A DNA stretch of 64,000 bases from the NCBI RefSeq assembly GCF_017874215.1, contig NZ_JAGGLB010000035.1:1-64000 (forward strand), in the 5' to 3' direction. The translations under genes and the position numbers were made by a program. Source of the stretch: Paenibacillus eucommiae (GTDB taxonomy: Bacteria; Bacillota; Bacilli; Paenibacillales; NBRC-103111). This document shows, piece by piece, positions 47,252-56,907 of this stretch (within the stretch, counting starts at the first letter, position 1; the number at the start of each line of letters is the position of its first letter). The notes beneath the pieces are model-generated. The model was not told the DNA's origin and ran no database searches. It saw only the letters and a program-made list of their open reading frames with translations.

Positions 47252-47313
47252 TTGCTGTTATCGATTGACCATAGAAAAAACTAATGAACATTTAAGTACA
47301 ATTAAAAACATTT

Positions 47314-47350
47314 AAAAAAACTTAAAGCAGCTCAAATGAGCTGCTTTAAG
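47314..47350 (-). terminator. Terminator between the UvrA-like and ABC exporter genes
   Basis: CTTAAAGCAGCTCA (47321-47334) pairs perfectly with TGAGCTGCTTTAAG (47337-47350). On the minus strand T7 follows, serving the ABC exporter; on the plus strand it acts weakly for the UvrA-like gene. Confidence 0.8.
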
Positions 47351-47408
47351 TTAACAATAAGCCAATATGGCTCTTATGGTGGAGGCATCTTAATCTACCA
47401 CACTCATA

Positions 47409-49190
47409 CTAAAGACTTTTTAATTTATAGAAATCGCCTTGCTTATCCATCAGTTCTTCATAGGTTCCGACCTCGGCAATCCGTCCCTTCTTCATGACCA
47501 CAATCCGGTCGACATTACGAACGGTTGATAGACGATGGGCTACGATAAATGTCGTTCTTCCTTTAATCAGCTGTTCCATCGCTTGCTGCACATGCTTCTC
47601 AGAAATATTATCCAGTGCGGATGTTGCTTCATCCAGAATAATTATTTTTGGGTCTCTAACTAACGCTCTCGCAATCGCAATTCGCTGTCTTTGACCACCT
47701 GATAGCTTACCCCCATGCTCCCCGATGGAAGTATCCATGCCTTGCGGCAGATCATTGATTACATCCTGAAGGTTTGCCATCCAAATGGCTTGTTGAACTC
47801 TTTCTTCCGAAACCGTATCCAGACCATAGGTGATATTCTCGCGAATAGTTCCAGAAAATAAGATATTGTTCTGCATAACAAAAGCCAGGGATTGACGATA
47901 TTCTTTCATACTTAGCTCCGTCATTGGAAGATTGTCCATGATAATCCTGCCTTTTTGAGGCTTATAGAACCCAATAATCAGATTTAATATCGTTGATTTA
48001 CCTGCTCCCGATTCTCCAACAATACCAATTTTCTCCCCCGCCTTGACATGAAGATTAAAATCTTCTAAAACATGTTTATCGGAATCACTATACTGAAAGC
48101 TCACGCCCTCAAACTTGAAGTCCCCATGAATATGCTCTGGTTTATGGCTCCCTTTATATTCCTCTACTTCTTGAGAAAGAAGCACCTCTGTCACTGAATA
48201 TAAGGATTCGAAACCTTTCATTAAATTAGGATAAACATTGAGAATCTGTGTTACAGAGCCAATCATCATACTAAAAAATCCTTGATACATAATAATATCG
48301 CCTATTTCCATGTATCCAAGATGTGCCAGATAAGCCGTAAAAAACAAACAGATGACTTGGAAAAGCTGAAACAACATCCAGCTAATAGAGCCAAAGGTCG
48401 CTTCAATCATGTCCATTTTAAATCCACCAGCACGAATATTTTCTAACGCATGATCAACCTTCTTTATTTCGGAATCTTCCAATCCATGCGCCCGGGTAAC
48501 AGGAATCATCTCTACCGTTTCAGACACCTTGCCAGACATATTTTCAATATTTTGCCGAAACTCCCGATTGTACAATGTAATTCTCTTACGAAAAAATCGC
48601 ACCAGAAAAGCCGCTGTAGGCACCATAAACACAAAAAACGCCGCCACATACCAGCTATGTGCTAAAGTAATCGATATAATTACACTAAGACTTATGAGCG
48701 CAGGAATGATAGAAAGTATAATCTGCCTCGACAAGAAATCAACCGCTTCCACATCACGAAGCACTTTGGATTGTATCTTACCTGCATTCATATCTCCATG
48801 ATAGCTTAAAGACAATTTCTGAAGCTTTCTGATAAGTGTACTCCGTAAACCCGCTTCCACATGCCGCACAGACTTGCTCATAAAACGAATGTGAATTACA
48901 TGTGTTGGAACATTCAGCGCAGTGATTAACACAATCACAATTAGGTTCATCCAGAATTCAAACATAGTGTGATTGTCTGGGTAACTAAGAATATTAATAA
49001 TATTAGCTGTCACAATTGGCAAAATCCAAAGCGGAGATGTTCTAAGTACATAAAATAATCCTGATAACGATAATTTACCACGATGACCATGATACAAACG
49101 CCCTAATAAACGAAGAGGATTTAGACGTTTAGCCGGTGCTTGTTCAAACCATTTCGAGTAGTCTAGTGAATCGTGTGATGTCTGTTTCAT
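47409..49190 (-). CDS. ABC exporter, fused permease and ATPase half-transporter
   Basis: A 593-aa half-transporter. Six transmembrane helices occupy residues 30-320 (ABC_membrane). The nucleotide-binding domain (345-593) has Walker A GESGAGKST (about residue 390), Q-loop VMQNNILFSGTIRENI, signature LSGGQRQRIAIARAL, Walker B IIILDEATSALD and the switch His in IVAHRLST. It should act as a homodimer to export lipids, drugs or peptides. AGGGGGAG precedes the ATG. It is monocistronic, so heterodimerisation with a neighbour is unlikely. Confidence 0.92.
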   Translation of the reverse strand: MKQTSHDSLDYSKWFEQAPAKRLNPLRLLGRLYHGHRGKLSLSGLFYVLRTSPLWILPIVTANIINILSYPDNHTMFEFWMNLIVIVLITALNVPTHVIHIRFMSKSVRHVEAGLRSTLIRKLQKLSLSYHGDMNAGKIQSKVLRDVEAVDFLSRQIILSIIPALISLSVIISITLAHSWYVAAFFVFMVPTAAFLVRFFRKRITLYNREFRQNIENMSGKVSETVEMIPVTRAHGLEDSEIKKVDHALENIRAGGFKMDMIEATFGSISWMLFQLFQVICLFFTAYLAHLGYMEIGDIIMYQGFFSMMIGSVTQILNVYPNLMKGFESLYSVTEVLLSQEVEEYKGSHKPEHIHGDFKFEGVSFQYSDSDKHVLEDFNLHVKAGEKIGIVGESGAGKSTILNLIIGFYKPQKGRIIMDNLPMTELSMKEYRQSLAFVMQNNILFSGTIRENITYGLDTVSEERVQQAIWMANLQDVINDLPQGMDTSIGEHGGKLSGGQRQRIAIARALVRDPKIIILDEATSALDNISEKHVQQAMEQLIKGRTTFIVAHRLSTVRNVDRIVVMKKGRIAEVGTYEELMDKQGDFYKLKSL

Positions 49191-49307
49191 GTCTTTCTCC
49201 CCCTTAATATTGGAAATTGTTTCAAATTTCAGTAAGATACATTTTACATGAGACGCATTCTAAAAGCTATCAATTTTATCCAGACAATGAAAAATACTAC
49301 TCTCAAA

Positions 49308-49415
49308 CATCGTTAAATGAATCGCACGCTCAAAAGGACTGTCCATAGAGGCTGCTTCCTGAGGGAAGTGGATAGTGGCAATAGGGAAATCTGTGTTTCC
49401 TTTCTGATTCCCTTG
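49308..49415 (+). repeat. Composite intergenic repeat, truncated copy E
   Basis: It begins with a half palindrome CATCGTTAA (49309-49317), then AATCGCACGCTCAAAAGGACTG and CTTCCTGAGGGAAGTGGATAG. This matches the spacer tail of copy C (CTCAAACGGACAGCC, TTCCTGAGAGAAAGGGATAG) for about 100 bp. Module 1 and the other palindromes are missing. The junction of the half palindrome with a normally distant segment implies an internal deletion. No gene occupies 49191-49609. Confidence 0.65.
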
Positions 49416-49521
49416 GTGAATGAACAGTCACACCGAGTACTTCATCACAATAAAGCTGCACCATGCTACTAATTCCTTTCACTCCAGGCATCCCCAAAAC
49501 TTATACTTTAATAAGTTTCAC

Positions 49522-49555
49522 AAAAAAAAAACATCCCATAAAATCTATGGGATGT
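49522..49555 (-). terminator. Terminator of the beta-helix protein gene
   Basis: On the minus strand ACATCCCATA (49555-49546), loop GATTT, TATGGGATGT (49540-49531), then TTTTTTTTTG. It lies 55 bp after the stop codon. Confidence 0.85.
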
Positions 49556-49609
49556 TCTGCATGGGATCTTTTTGTAATCATTAATGAAATCATTGGGGAA
49601 ACCACGTAC

Positions 49610-51769
49610 CTAATTGCCAGTAAGAACTCTTCGCTCCAGCCAATCTGTGTTTAGGACATTACCAGTGCCGTTGGTTATCCTTTGCCAGCCGACAATCATG
49701 TATTTATTTGGGGCTGTTCCTGCTTGTAGAGGGGTGGCTAATGTTATAGAATCACCGATCTTCCATGTGGATTGTGCAGGAAGAGCTGCAAAGGTAAGCG
49801 CTTGACTACCTGACCTCTGTCCATTTACAACGATAGTGTCCTCTATAGAGTAAGATGCGGATATATCTATTCTATTTCCTTCCATGTGAAGGCGTTCTAG
49901 TGTGGCAGGTGCTCCATAATTACCTAGAAAAATGCCCTGATATGTAGTTCCTGTCCCTCCGCTGATATCATTGGATGATATGATCATACCACCTTGCGTT
50001 CCAGACACATGCATACCTTGTGGAGTGGGTACACTTGTGGCCCCTTGGAGGTTGCAAATTACATTAGATTTTATTATCGTATTGTAAACGGATCCAAGAG
50101 CCCCTAGCCCTACACAAATCCCTCTGCAAAAACCATTGAGCAAATTATCAGTTATCATCGTATCTTTCATATAACCATTTGCAGCAGCACAGACCAAAAT
50201 TCCAATGTTAGAAGATCTGTCGGTACAATACAATTGATTCCCAGTAACCGTCATCCGGTCACCCCCGCCATCTTGCATATTCAGGAATACAGCGGTCTTT
50301 GGGAAGCCCATACCCGGATTTAGAATTTCACCTGCAATAATGTGGATTCTGTTTTGTCCAATCAGAACATCCGATGTGCCGAGACCTATAGGATTAATGC
50401 TGAACAAACCAACACCAAACCACGAAACAGTAAAGGAATTCCCTGTTATGCTAATTCCCCTTGAAGGTGTTTGCTGATTACCAGAAATCCATAGCCCTTG
50501 CGTATAATTATTTACAATATTATTAGTGAAGAGATTTTCAGACCCATGAAGCTCAGCAGCGACTACTGGTCCTGCAATACCTGTGGAAACTGTAGGATGA
50601 TCAAATACGCAGTCATGAACATTTATGGAATCGCCCCACATGTAAATAGAAGAGTGGTCACTACTATCGATACCGTTGTTGTAAAATCTGCAAAAACTTA
50701 TCTCCACATTATTGCTATGTACACCGGGGGCTTCTTGCTGCCCTGTAGCAATACAAGTAACTCCAGGGGAGTTAATAAATTCGCAATTAGTAATCTTTGA
50801 GTTATACAACCTCGCGTCAGCGCCGGAAGTGGCTACAGTTCCAGAGATGAAGATTCCTGCACAATTAAAAGCGTTATAGCTGCCGCTGCTTCTATTTGGA
50901 CTAATTCTATTGTTAGCCCCGTTCACATCAAATGTAATACCTTCGACATAAAGATTATTTATTACCGTATTTCCAGCTATTATATTATAGTATTTGGGGC
51001 TAGCATCGGTAGATTCATTATTCTTTAGCTTGAATATTGTTTTTCCAATACCTGCCCCTATCAGATTCATTTTATCCCGCGCAATTAAAGAACAAACAGA
51101 AGGTCCGCCAGCAAGCGTAATATTTTTTGCCAGCGTTAATAAATAGGTCCCTTCCGGGAAATAAAGAGGGCTGCCTGCGTCAATAGCTGCCTGAATGGCT
51201 GCTGTATCATCCGCCGTACCATTTGCCCGTGCACCGAACATATACGGGGTAAACCTTTCCTCATACAAACGAATCAGACAGCCGGTTCCTGTTGGAGCTG
51301 TTTCTCCTGTTTTATTGAGAAAACCCACCAGACCCGCTGCTGTTCCATTCCATGGAACAGTGGCAGAAATAATGGTGCCACCATTATGAGCTGATTTTGC
51401 GCGGGTTTTATCCACATAGAAGATGCCGCCGCCCATTTTTGTGCTCGGATGAAAGCCACTTATAATGACATGCTGGCCATCAGTAAGCGAAGTTAAATTA
51501 AGATTTTGAATATCTGCAACACTTTTCAGAGAAATGACATCACCAATGCTGCTTTTTTTGGATGCATGGACGGACTGAGGACTGCTTAGCAGCAAACCGC
51601 CAGCCGCAACAACCGCCCCCAAACTCCCCACCGCAGCTAGAAATTTCCTCCTGCCTAAAGCTTGCGTTGAAAGAAGCAGCTCTTTATCTCCGTCTGAACC
51701 TTGGCCTTGCTCTCTAACTGTTCCTTGCTGTTCATCACTTTTCTTGAAATGATCCATGGTTTCTGGCAT
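49610..51769 (-). CDS. Tat-exported parallel beta-helix (pectate-lyase-3-like) protein
   Basis: A 719-aa protein. It has a long n-region and twin-arginine motif GRRKFLAA (about 39-46), then a hydrophobic stretch and an Ala-x-Ala-like cleavage region near HASKK. A beta-rich adapter (75-170) precedes the pectate-lyase-3 entry motif FGARANGTADDTAAIQAAID. Right-handed beta-helix repeats run from about 200 to 650 (N-N-V/I-I and G-I-x-I-x-G-N patterns). Members bind or cleave polysaccharides. No catalytic residues can be assigned, so binding or lyase activity is open. The ATG has AGGAGG 7 nt upstream. Confidence 0.8.
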   Translation of the reverse strand: MPETMDHFKKSDEQQGTVREQGQGSDGDKELLLSTQALGRRKFLAAVGSLGAVVAAGGLLLSSPQSVHASKKSSIGDVISLKSVADIQNLNLTSLTDGQHVIISGFHPSTKMGGGIFYVDKTRAKSAHNGGTIISATVPWNGTAAGLVGFLNKTGETAPTGTGCLIRLYEERFTPYMFGARANGTADDTAAIQAAIDAGSPLYFPEGTYLLTLAKNITLAGGPSVCSLIARDKMNLIGAGIGKTIFKLKNNESTDASPKYYNIIAGNTVINNLYVEGITFDVNGANNRISPNRSSGSYNAFNCAGIFISGTVATSGADARLYNSKITNCEFINSPGVTCIATGQQEAPGVHSNNVEISFCRFYNNGIDSSDHSSIYMWGDSINVHDCVFDHPTVSTGIAGPVVAAELHGSENLFTNNIVNNYTQGLWISGNQQTPSRGISITGNSFTVSWFGVGLFSINPIGLGTSDVLIGQNRIHIIAGEILNPGMGFPKTAVFLNMQDGGGDRMTVTGNQLYCTDRSSNIGILVCAAANGYMKDTMITDNLLNGFCRGICVGLGALGSVYNTIIKSNVICNLQGATSVPTPQGMHVSGTQGGMIISSNDISGGTGTTYQGIFLGNYGAPATLERLHMEGNRIDISASYSIEDTIVVNGQRSGSQALTFAALPAQSTWKIGDSITLATPLQAGTAPNKYMIVGWQRITNGTGNVLNTDWLERRVLTGN

Positions 51770-51917
51770 ATTGTACTCCTCCTGAATATGAGAATTGATA
51801 AAGATTCTTTGGTAACATTCCCCACTTATGCACTATCCATATCCATAACGACGGCAGGCGTTTCAATCCCATCCATGATCTGTTACACAACTGTCGCCCC
51901 CCTTCTTTGATCCCGGC

Positions 51918-53633
51918 TTATTTTTTCGTTTTATACCATTCATTCACATCGGCCAAGATCTCATTTCCTCCTAGCTCCAACCATCGCTTAACGAATGTAT
52001 CGAATTCTTCGATGGGAGATAGCCCAAGTATGATCTTGGTGAATGTTTCCGCTTGCAACTTGGATAGTGCTGGAGCATTTTGCACGATAGATTCAAGAGG
52101 TGATGTTGAAAATTCATCATTCATATAGAGATTGTTCGTTCGATAGTAGTTGGATACCGACAAGGCTTGCCCTTTACTGAATATCAGGTTCCAGCTCCAG
52201 TTGGTCAGATCTCCGGATTGGAATTTCAGAATTTTCTCATAAACACCTTTATCTTCTGGGGTTAATTTGGATGTTTCGTTAGTTTCTAGCGCATTAATGA
52301 TCCTTAAGCTTTCTTCTATATTCTTGAATGCCTTATACGCAGCCATATTATTGAGAAGCCAGACCTGGTTGCCATCCTCAGGAGCAGTATTAAACTTCTG
52401 ATAAATCTCGTCCGACGTATTTTCATAAAACGTTTTAACCCAGAAATCGAGCATTTTAAGAATCGCCTCGGGATGCTCGACTTCCTTTTTCACAACCCAA
52501 TAGCTATTTACGCCCAAGGACACTTGGGATTTGGCAGGATTACCGTCAACCGACATGATCGGAAACGCTTTCCATTCCATGGAAGGGTCTTTGTCTTTAG
52601 CCGCTTGCAGAGGATACAACCCTGCATAATACGCATAGTACATCATTCCGATCTTGCCGTTAGCGATCATCTCGAATACTTTGGTAATATCTTTTGCTCC
52701 GAATTCAGGGTCGATTTGCTTCGATTTAAACATCTCATTCAATTTGGCTAATGCGGATTTCATTTCAGATCGAGTAGCTCCGAAGGTCAAATTGCCATCG
52801 CTATCTTTTACCACAATGTCCGGATAGGCATGAAAGCTGTTAAAGAAACCGTTCAAAAGCATAAAATCTTTATCTACCGCCAAACCAAAAGTATCTTGTT
52901 TACCGTTATGATCAGGATCTTGGGTGGAGAAAGCCTCGCTGATTTTCATGAGATCATCCATCGTCTTTGGCTCTGGAAGTTTGAGGGCATCTAGCCAATC
53001 CGTACGAATGAAAACCATTTGTGAACCTTCCCTACTTGGATTCGTAAAAGGAATGGCCATTAGCTTGCCGTCAATGGTAGCAGAATCTAATGCCATGGTT
53101 CCCTCTTCAGTCAGCAAACTCTTTACTCTTTCGGAAGCGTATTCATTATATACCTCAGAAAGATCAGCAAGCATGCCCGCTTCGGCAAGCTGTTTGAACT
53201 GAGTTGCATTTACCCGGAAGAAATCCGGAATGTCGCCGGAAGCAATGGTCAAATTCATTTTTTGATCTATTTGGCTTGAATCCACAGCCCACAAGGTCTT
53301 AACTTTAATGCCATATTCCTCTTCATAAGCACGAGTCCAAACATTATTCTGGATGGAATCCCCATCTGTGAACTTGACTGTGTTTTCCTGAGTTCTCACC
53401 GTCGTCAATGTAATAGGCGGATCATATTTCCCGTCTTTGACCGCATTCTCCGATTCTATGACCTGTAAAGCTTCAGAGTTGTTTTGCGCAGTATTCGCGC
53501 CAGGAGTTTCCGCTTCATTCCCTCCACTGTTACCGCTATTGCTGCTATTACTGCTGCAAGCTGACAAGACCAAAAAACCTGCCAAAACCACCACAAACAT
53601 AAACCTGTTCAAAGATATGCTCCCTTTTTTCAC
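51918..53633 (-). CDS. Extracellular solute-binding lipoprotein (LplA-type), orphan
   Basis: A 571-aa sugar-type solute-binding lipoprotein. It has a signal peptide with lipobox LVLSACSS (Cys about residue 25) and a Ser/Asn/Gly-rich linker, then a bilobed SBP_bac_1-like fold. Segments WTRAYEEEYGIKVKTLW, DIPDFFRVNATQFKQL and GKIGMMYYAYYAG are typical of the large Paenibacillus/LplA family. I choose the GTG at 53633 (VKKGSISLNRF) because GGGGG lies 8 nt upstream; the longer frame to 53705 lacks a signal-peptide-like start. No permease genes adjoin it, which is unusual. It lies upstream of the beta-helix gene. Confidence 0.88.
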   Translation of the reverse strand: MKKGSISLNRFMFVVVLAGFLVLSACSSNSSNSGNSGGNEAETPGANTAQNNSEALQVIESENAVKDGKYDPPITLTTVRTQENTVKFTDGDSIQNNVWTRAYEEEYGIKVKTLWAVDSSQIDQKMNLTIASGDIPDFFRVNATQFKQLAEAGMLADLSEVYNEYASERVKSLLTEEGTMALDSATIDGKLMAIPFTNPSREGSQMVFIRTDWLDALKLPEPKTMDDLMKISEAFSTQDPDHNGKQDTFGLAVDKDFMLLNGFFNSFHAYPDIVVKDSDGNLTFGATRSEMKSALAKLNEMFKSKQIDPEFGAKDITKVFEMIANGKIGMMYYAYYAGLYPLQAAKDKDPSMEWKAFPIMSVDGNPAKSQVSLGVNSYWVVKKEVEHPEAILKMLDFWVKTFYENTSDEIYQKFNTAPEDGNQVWLLNNMAAYKAFKNIEESLRIINALETNETSKLTPEDKGVYEKILKFQSGDLTNWSWNLIFSKGQALSVSNYYRTNNLYMNDEFSTSPLESIVQNAPALSKLQAETFTKIILGLSPIEEFDTFVKRWLELGGNEILADVNEWYKTKK

Positions 53634-53893
53634 TTCCAGTTCCCCCTGTATCGAAGTTGGCCAATCAGAATAGTGGGTACTCCTGAGCTTTCCATCTGAG
53701 CACACCTTGATTATATAGGTGCATGTTCTCTCCTTGATAGATGCAATTTCCGTACTTTTATTCCCATTCTGGTATTGTGCCTGGTAAAGATCAATTGATG
53801 AATAGATGTTTGGTTAATGTGTGCTTATTCGCTTCCTTGAAAGTACACGAAAAGAAGCGACCTATGGATCGCCCCTTCACGTGCTACTACACT

Positions 53894-54355
53894 TTACTTA
53901 GTTTTTATACTCCGGTAATAATCACTAAGACTATTTGGAATATGCCCAATGGCAAAAATCACACTGAAGATAAATAAATAGGTGGAGTGAGTAATGACTG
54001 AGGCGAACAGAAAATAAAGAATTGGAAAAATAGCTAAAGGCACTGGAACACCCAGCAATGGAGAGAACAGCAATTTAAACTCCCTATTATTCCTAAAATA
54101 TCTTACCCATCCAAAATAGTACATAAAAAGAGATAGTAACATCACAATTAGTGAGATTATTTCGTATACATTTTGAATTTGTATAGAAAAAAATATGGGG
54201 ACTATGATCACCCCAAATCTCCCAATGCCTTCTACTACCGCTAAGATCAGGCTTTTCTTTTTTTCACTAGGCACAATCTGCGGCTTTAATTTTAAGAAAA
54301 TCAGGTTCGGCAACAATATCATAAACGGTATCCATAGACTCGCTGGATGAAGCAA
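53894..54355 (-). CDS. Small integral membrane protein, unknown
   Basis: A 153-aa protein with five predicted helices (about 5-22, 38-58, 62-83, 95-118, 122-140) and basic loops. The N-terminal LHPASLWIPFMILLPNLIFL is reminiscent of small permease-like or YoaI-type families, but I do not recognise a match. A GGGGGCAC-like upstream region gives only a weak ribosome site. Confidence 0.55.
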   Translation of the reverse strand: MLHPASLWIPFMILLPNLIFLKLKPQIVPSEKKKSLILAVVEGIGRFGVIIVPIFFSIQIQNVYEIISLIVMLLSLFMYYFGWVRYFRNNREFKLLFSPLLGVPVPLAIFPILYFLFASVITHSTYLFIFSVIFAIGHIPNSLSDYYRSIKTK

Positions 54356-54491
54356 TGCTGTGCCCCCTTTTTGAAGTTCAAGTGCCCTTAGTATACTGTA
54401 AATATTAGTAATTAGGAACTTTATCTAAGTTGTTTCCCAAGTTGAAATAAGCAAGGTCCAATCCCTCCCGCTCCTCTTCCCCACCAACACC

Positions 54492-54523
54492 TTGACTCTC
54501 CCCTATACGTCATGGTTTACTAT
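54492..54523 (+). promoter_or_regulatory. MerR-type long-spacer promoter
   Basis: TTGACT (54492-54497) and TACTAT (54518-54523), or TTACTA one base earlier, give a 19-20 bp spacer. This is longer than the usual 17 and typical of promoters twisted into activity by MerR proteins. It lies 35 bp before the MerR gene, so it is probably autoregulated and drives the SMR genes. Confidence 0.6.
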
Positions 54524-54555
54524 GTTCATATTACAGACACGGAGGATGGGAGCCG

Positions 54556-55380
54556 ATGTACAGAATTGGGAAGCTCGCGCAGGAAGCTGGCATTTCTATA
54601 AGGACACTGCGGTATTATGACAAGCTTGGGCTGCTTAAGCCAACTATGGTATCTGAATCCGGATACAGATATTACACCAACGAAGACGTTATGCGGCTTC
54701 AGCATATATCGACGCTCAAGCAGCTCGGCTTTACTCTCGCGGAAATTGCGAATGTGCTATCTTCAGCAGAGCAAGAAGGTAATCGGGCTGAAAGCTGGAA
54801 GCATGCCATTCGCCTGCAGATCGAGGAAGTCCGCAAGGAGCAAAAACGTCTGCACCTCCTGGACCGCATGCTGCACATAACACTTCATACGGTAGAGGTC
54901 CGGGGGGACGTAAATGCCGAAGAAGTGCTAGGATTTATCCAGATTACAGAAGCAAATACAGCAACCGGGGAAAACGGTAAGCTGCGGGATGCGCTTCGAA
55001 AGGCGAATTTCACGCAGGAAGAGCTGCCCATCCTCGAAGCATTGCCTTCACTTGACACAGATGACCCGCGGAATCTGAATTGGCTGCGGCTGCTGAAAGA
55101 GGTGCACGAGAGGCTGAATGTTCCCCATGATTCCGATTCGGAATCAGACTTGGAGTCAGAGGATCGACTAGCTGAAAAGCTGCTGACTGTTGGCGAAGAG
55201 CTGTTTCAGGGGAGCGACCAATTATTCGAAAAATATTGGGAATGGGTCCGGCCGGAACCAGGCAAACATGAGAAGGTGCTTGGACTCGATGGTGAAACAA
55301 TGGCCTACATCGATAGGATCGTAGATGCTTATTTGCTCAGACAGCAAGAGAATACAACGAAAGGACGAGATGAATCTTGA
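54556..55380 (+). CDS. MerR-family regulator of the SMR operon
   Basis: A 274-aa regulator. The N-terminal MerR helix-turn-helix is clear (MYRIGKLAQEAGISIRTLRYY, DKLGLL, YRYYTNEDVMRLQHI). A coiled coil follows (about 80-115), then a helical C-terminal effector domain of the TipAS-like size class. It should sense a cationic drug or toxic compound and activate the two downstream SMR genes. The stop overlaps the first SMR start by 4 nt (TTGA). The ATG has GGAGG 9-10 nt upstream. Confidence 0.92.
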   Translation: MYRIGKLAQEAGISIRTLRYYDKLGLLKPTMVSESGYRYYTNEDVMRLQHISTLKQLGFTLAEIANVLSSAEQEGNRAESWKHAIRLQIEEVRKEQKRLHLLDRMLHITLHTVEVRGDVNAEEVLGFIQITEANTATGENGKLRDALRKANFTQEELPILEALPSLDTDDPRNLNWLRLLKEVHERLNVPHDSDSESDLESEDRLAEKLLTVGEELFQGSDQLFEKYWEWVRPEPGKHEKVLGLDGETMAYIDRIVDAYLLRQQENTTKGRDES

Positions 55381-55751
55381 GTGATAAGATCCCGTTAGAG
55401 AAAACAGATAAAAAAGATAAAGTCATTTCAAAAAATAAGGCATGGCTTTATGTGGCGCTGGGCGGCGCTCTGGAAATCGTCTGGGCGTCCGGGTTTAAAT
55501 ACGAGGCGGTACCCCAAATCCTCGTACTGATTTCGCTATTGACCAGCTTCGATTTGATTATCAGAGCTACCAAGGTACTGCCTGTCGGCACGGTTTATGC
55601 GGTGTTCGCCGGACTGGGGACAGTAGGCACCGTGATCGTCGAAGCTATCGCAGAAGGCAGTATTAGTGCAGCAAAGATAGGGCTTATCTTGATGCTGCTG
55701 TTGTTTATTTTCGGATTGAAATTAACGGCTGGCAAGGAGGGAATCCGATGA
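55377..55751 (+). CDS. SMR-family multidrug efflux subunit (YkkC-like)
   Basis: A 124-aa four-helix transporter. The essential glutamate of helix 1 is Glu33 in GGALEIVWASGFK. Motifs PVGTVYAVFAGLGTVG and the C-terminal LKLTAGKEG fit the SMR family. A basic N-terminal extension of about 20 aa is present. Together with the next gene it should form a heterodimeric proton-drug antiporter such as YkkCD or EbrAB. A TTG start overlaps the MerR stop, and it overlaps the next gene by 4 nt. Confidence 0.92.
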   Translation: MSDKIPLEKTDKKDKVISKNKAWLYVALGGALEIVWASGFKYEAVPQILVLISLLTSFDLIIRATKVLPVGTVYAVFAGLGTVGTVIVEAIAEGSISAAKIGLILMLLLFIFGLKLTAGKEGIR

Positions 55752-56068
55752 GTTCTGCATGGGGGATGTTAATCGCAGCTGGACTGTTGGAGATCGTTGG
55801 AGTCATCGGGATTAAGCGGGTTGCTGAGAAGAACAACTGGACCAACAACATTATCCTGATTGGAGGGTTCATATGCAGCTTTCAATTACTGCTCGGCGCA
55901 CTTGAGACCATCTCACTCTCCACTGGTTATGCAGTCTGGACGGGGATTGGCACAGTTGGTGCCGCTGTTGTGGGGATGCTCTTCTTTAAAGAATCAAAAA
56001 GCCTGATGAGGATGGTTTGCATACTTGGTGTTATCTTTTGTGTGGTTGGTTTGAAGCTGTTGGAATAA
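55748..56068 (+). CDS. SMR-family multidrug efflux subunit (YkkD-like)
   Basis: A 106-aa four-helix transporter with helix-1 glutamate Glu15 in AGLLEIVGVIGIK, the GYAVWTGIGTVGAAVVGM motif and GLKLLE at the end. It is translationally coupled to the preceding SMR gene (ATGA). Paired SMR proteins insert in opposite orientations to make an asymmetric pump for quaternary cations or guanidinium-like compounds. Confidence 0.93.
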   Translation: MSSAWGMLIAAGLLEIVGVIGIKRVAEKNNWTNNIILIGGFICSFQLLLGALETISLSTGYAVWTGIGTVGAAVVGMLFFKESKSLMRMVCILGVIFCVVGLKLLE

Positions 56069-56142
56069 CCGTTTCTGTGGAAGAGGCTGCAGCCCATCTT
56101 GTCGTGGGCACAGCCCTCATCATCACTCGTATATCATGTTCA

Positions 56143-56889
56143 TCAATCCCACCAAAAGTACCATGCTGTAGAACCTTTTAATTGGCTTGCAAGCGCACGG
56201 ATACTGTCTCCACCTTTTCCTGCCTGCATCACAATATCATAGCAAAAAGCGAACTGTTCTTTTGCCAGTATTTCTGCTTCCACTTCGGACTTTGGCGGAT
56301 TTGTAAGTTCCAACTCCCAATTCTCATAAGTCACTAGACCAGGAACTGCCCCATATTTCTGGTGCCAGCGGCGGAAAACCGCCATTTGCTCCTTAGGATT
56401 TGGACAGTCATTAAAACCGCCCATAGGAATCCATGCTGCAAGCTCCCAAGGGTTTCGAGTAGGAATTTTAGCTAGAATAATTTCCTTATGAGGTGTATTT
56501 CCATCCATATGGCTGTAGAAATAGCCGCTTGATTCGACCTCCGAAAATTCGCCTAATACATTTATATCCTTGTGCATATCCATGTATTCCGCAAGCCGAT
56601 CAGCCAAGAACGCACCCACATCCAGCTTTTCAGCTTCCTTGATGACATTTGCACGATAAGCAGCAATACCCTCTGTCGTGTTTTCCACATCAAAATCATC
56701 AAAGATAAATTCAATTGTTTCAGCCAGCGTATCACTTGCAACAACAATCAATGGGATGAATCCATCTTCTTTGCCTAGCTCAGTGAGTTCGTTAAAGCGG
56801 CGGAGAATGTTCTCGCCACTCTTTTCATTTTCAAACAGCTCATAATCACAATTCAAAAAATCTAGTATGGCTTTACAATCATCGGTCAT
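56143..56889 (-). CDS. DUF4253 domain protein
   Basis: A 248-aa soluble acidic protein with the DUF4253 signature in its C-terminal half (EIILAKIPTRNPWELAAWIP, PKEQMAVFRRWHQKYGAVPGL, EAEILAKEQFAFCYDIV). The family is frequent beside polymorphic toxin genes and is thought to include immunity proteins, though its role is unproven. AAAGGAG lies 8 nt before ATG. The upstream WGR-domain gene ends 18 bp away, so they form an operon. Confidence 0.85.
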   Translation of the reverse strand: MTDDCKAILDFLNCDYELFENEKSGENILRRFNELTELGKEDGFIPLIVVASDTLAETIEFIFDDFDVENTTEGIAAYRANVIKEAEKLDVGAFLADRLAEYMDMHKDINVLGEFSEVESSGYFYSHMDGNTPHKEIILAKIPTRNPWELAAWIPMGGFNDCPNPKEQMAVFRRWHQKYGAVPGLVTYENWELELTNPPKSEVEAEILAKEQFAFCYDIVMQAGKGGDSIRALASQLKGSTAWYFWWD

Positions 56890-56907
56890 AACTAAAACTC
56901 CTTTTTT

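Noticed and set aside
54430..54555. Guanidine (ykkC) riboswitch before the SMR genes
   Set aside because: No ykkC-like conserved core is visible; a MerR gene with a long-spacer promoter explains the regulation.
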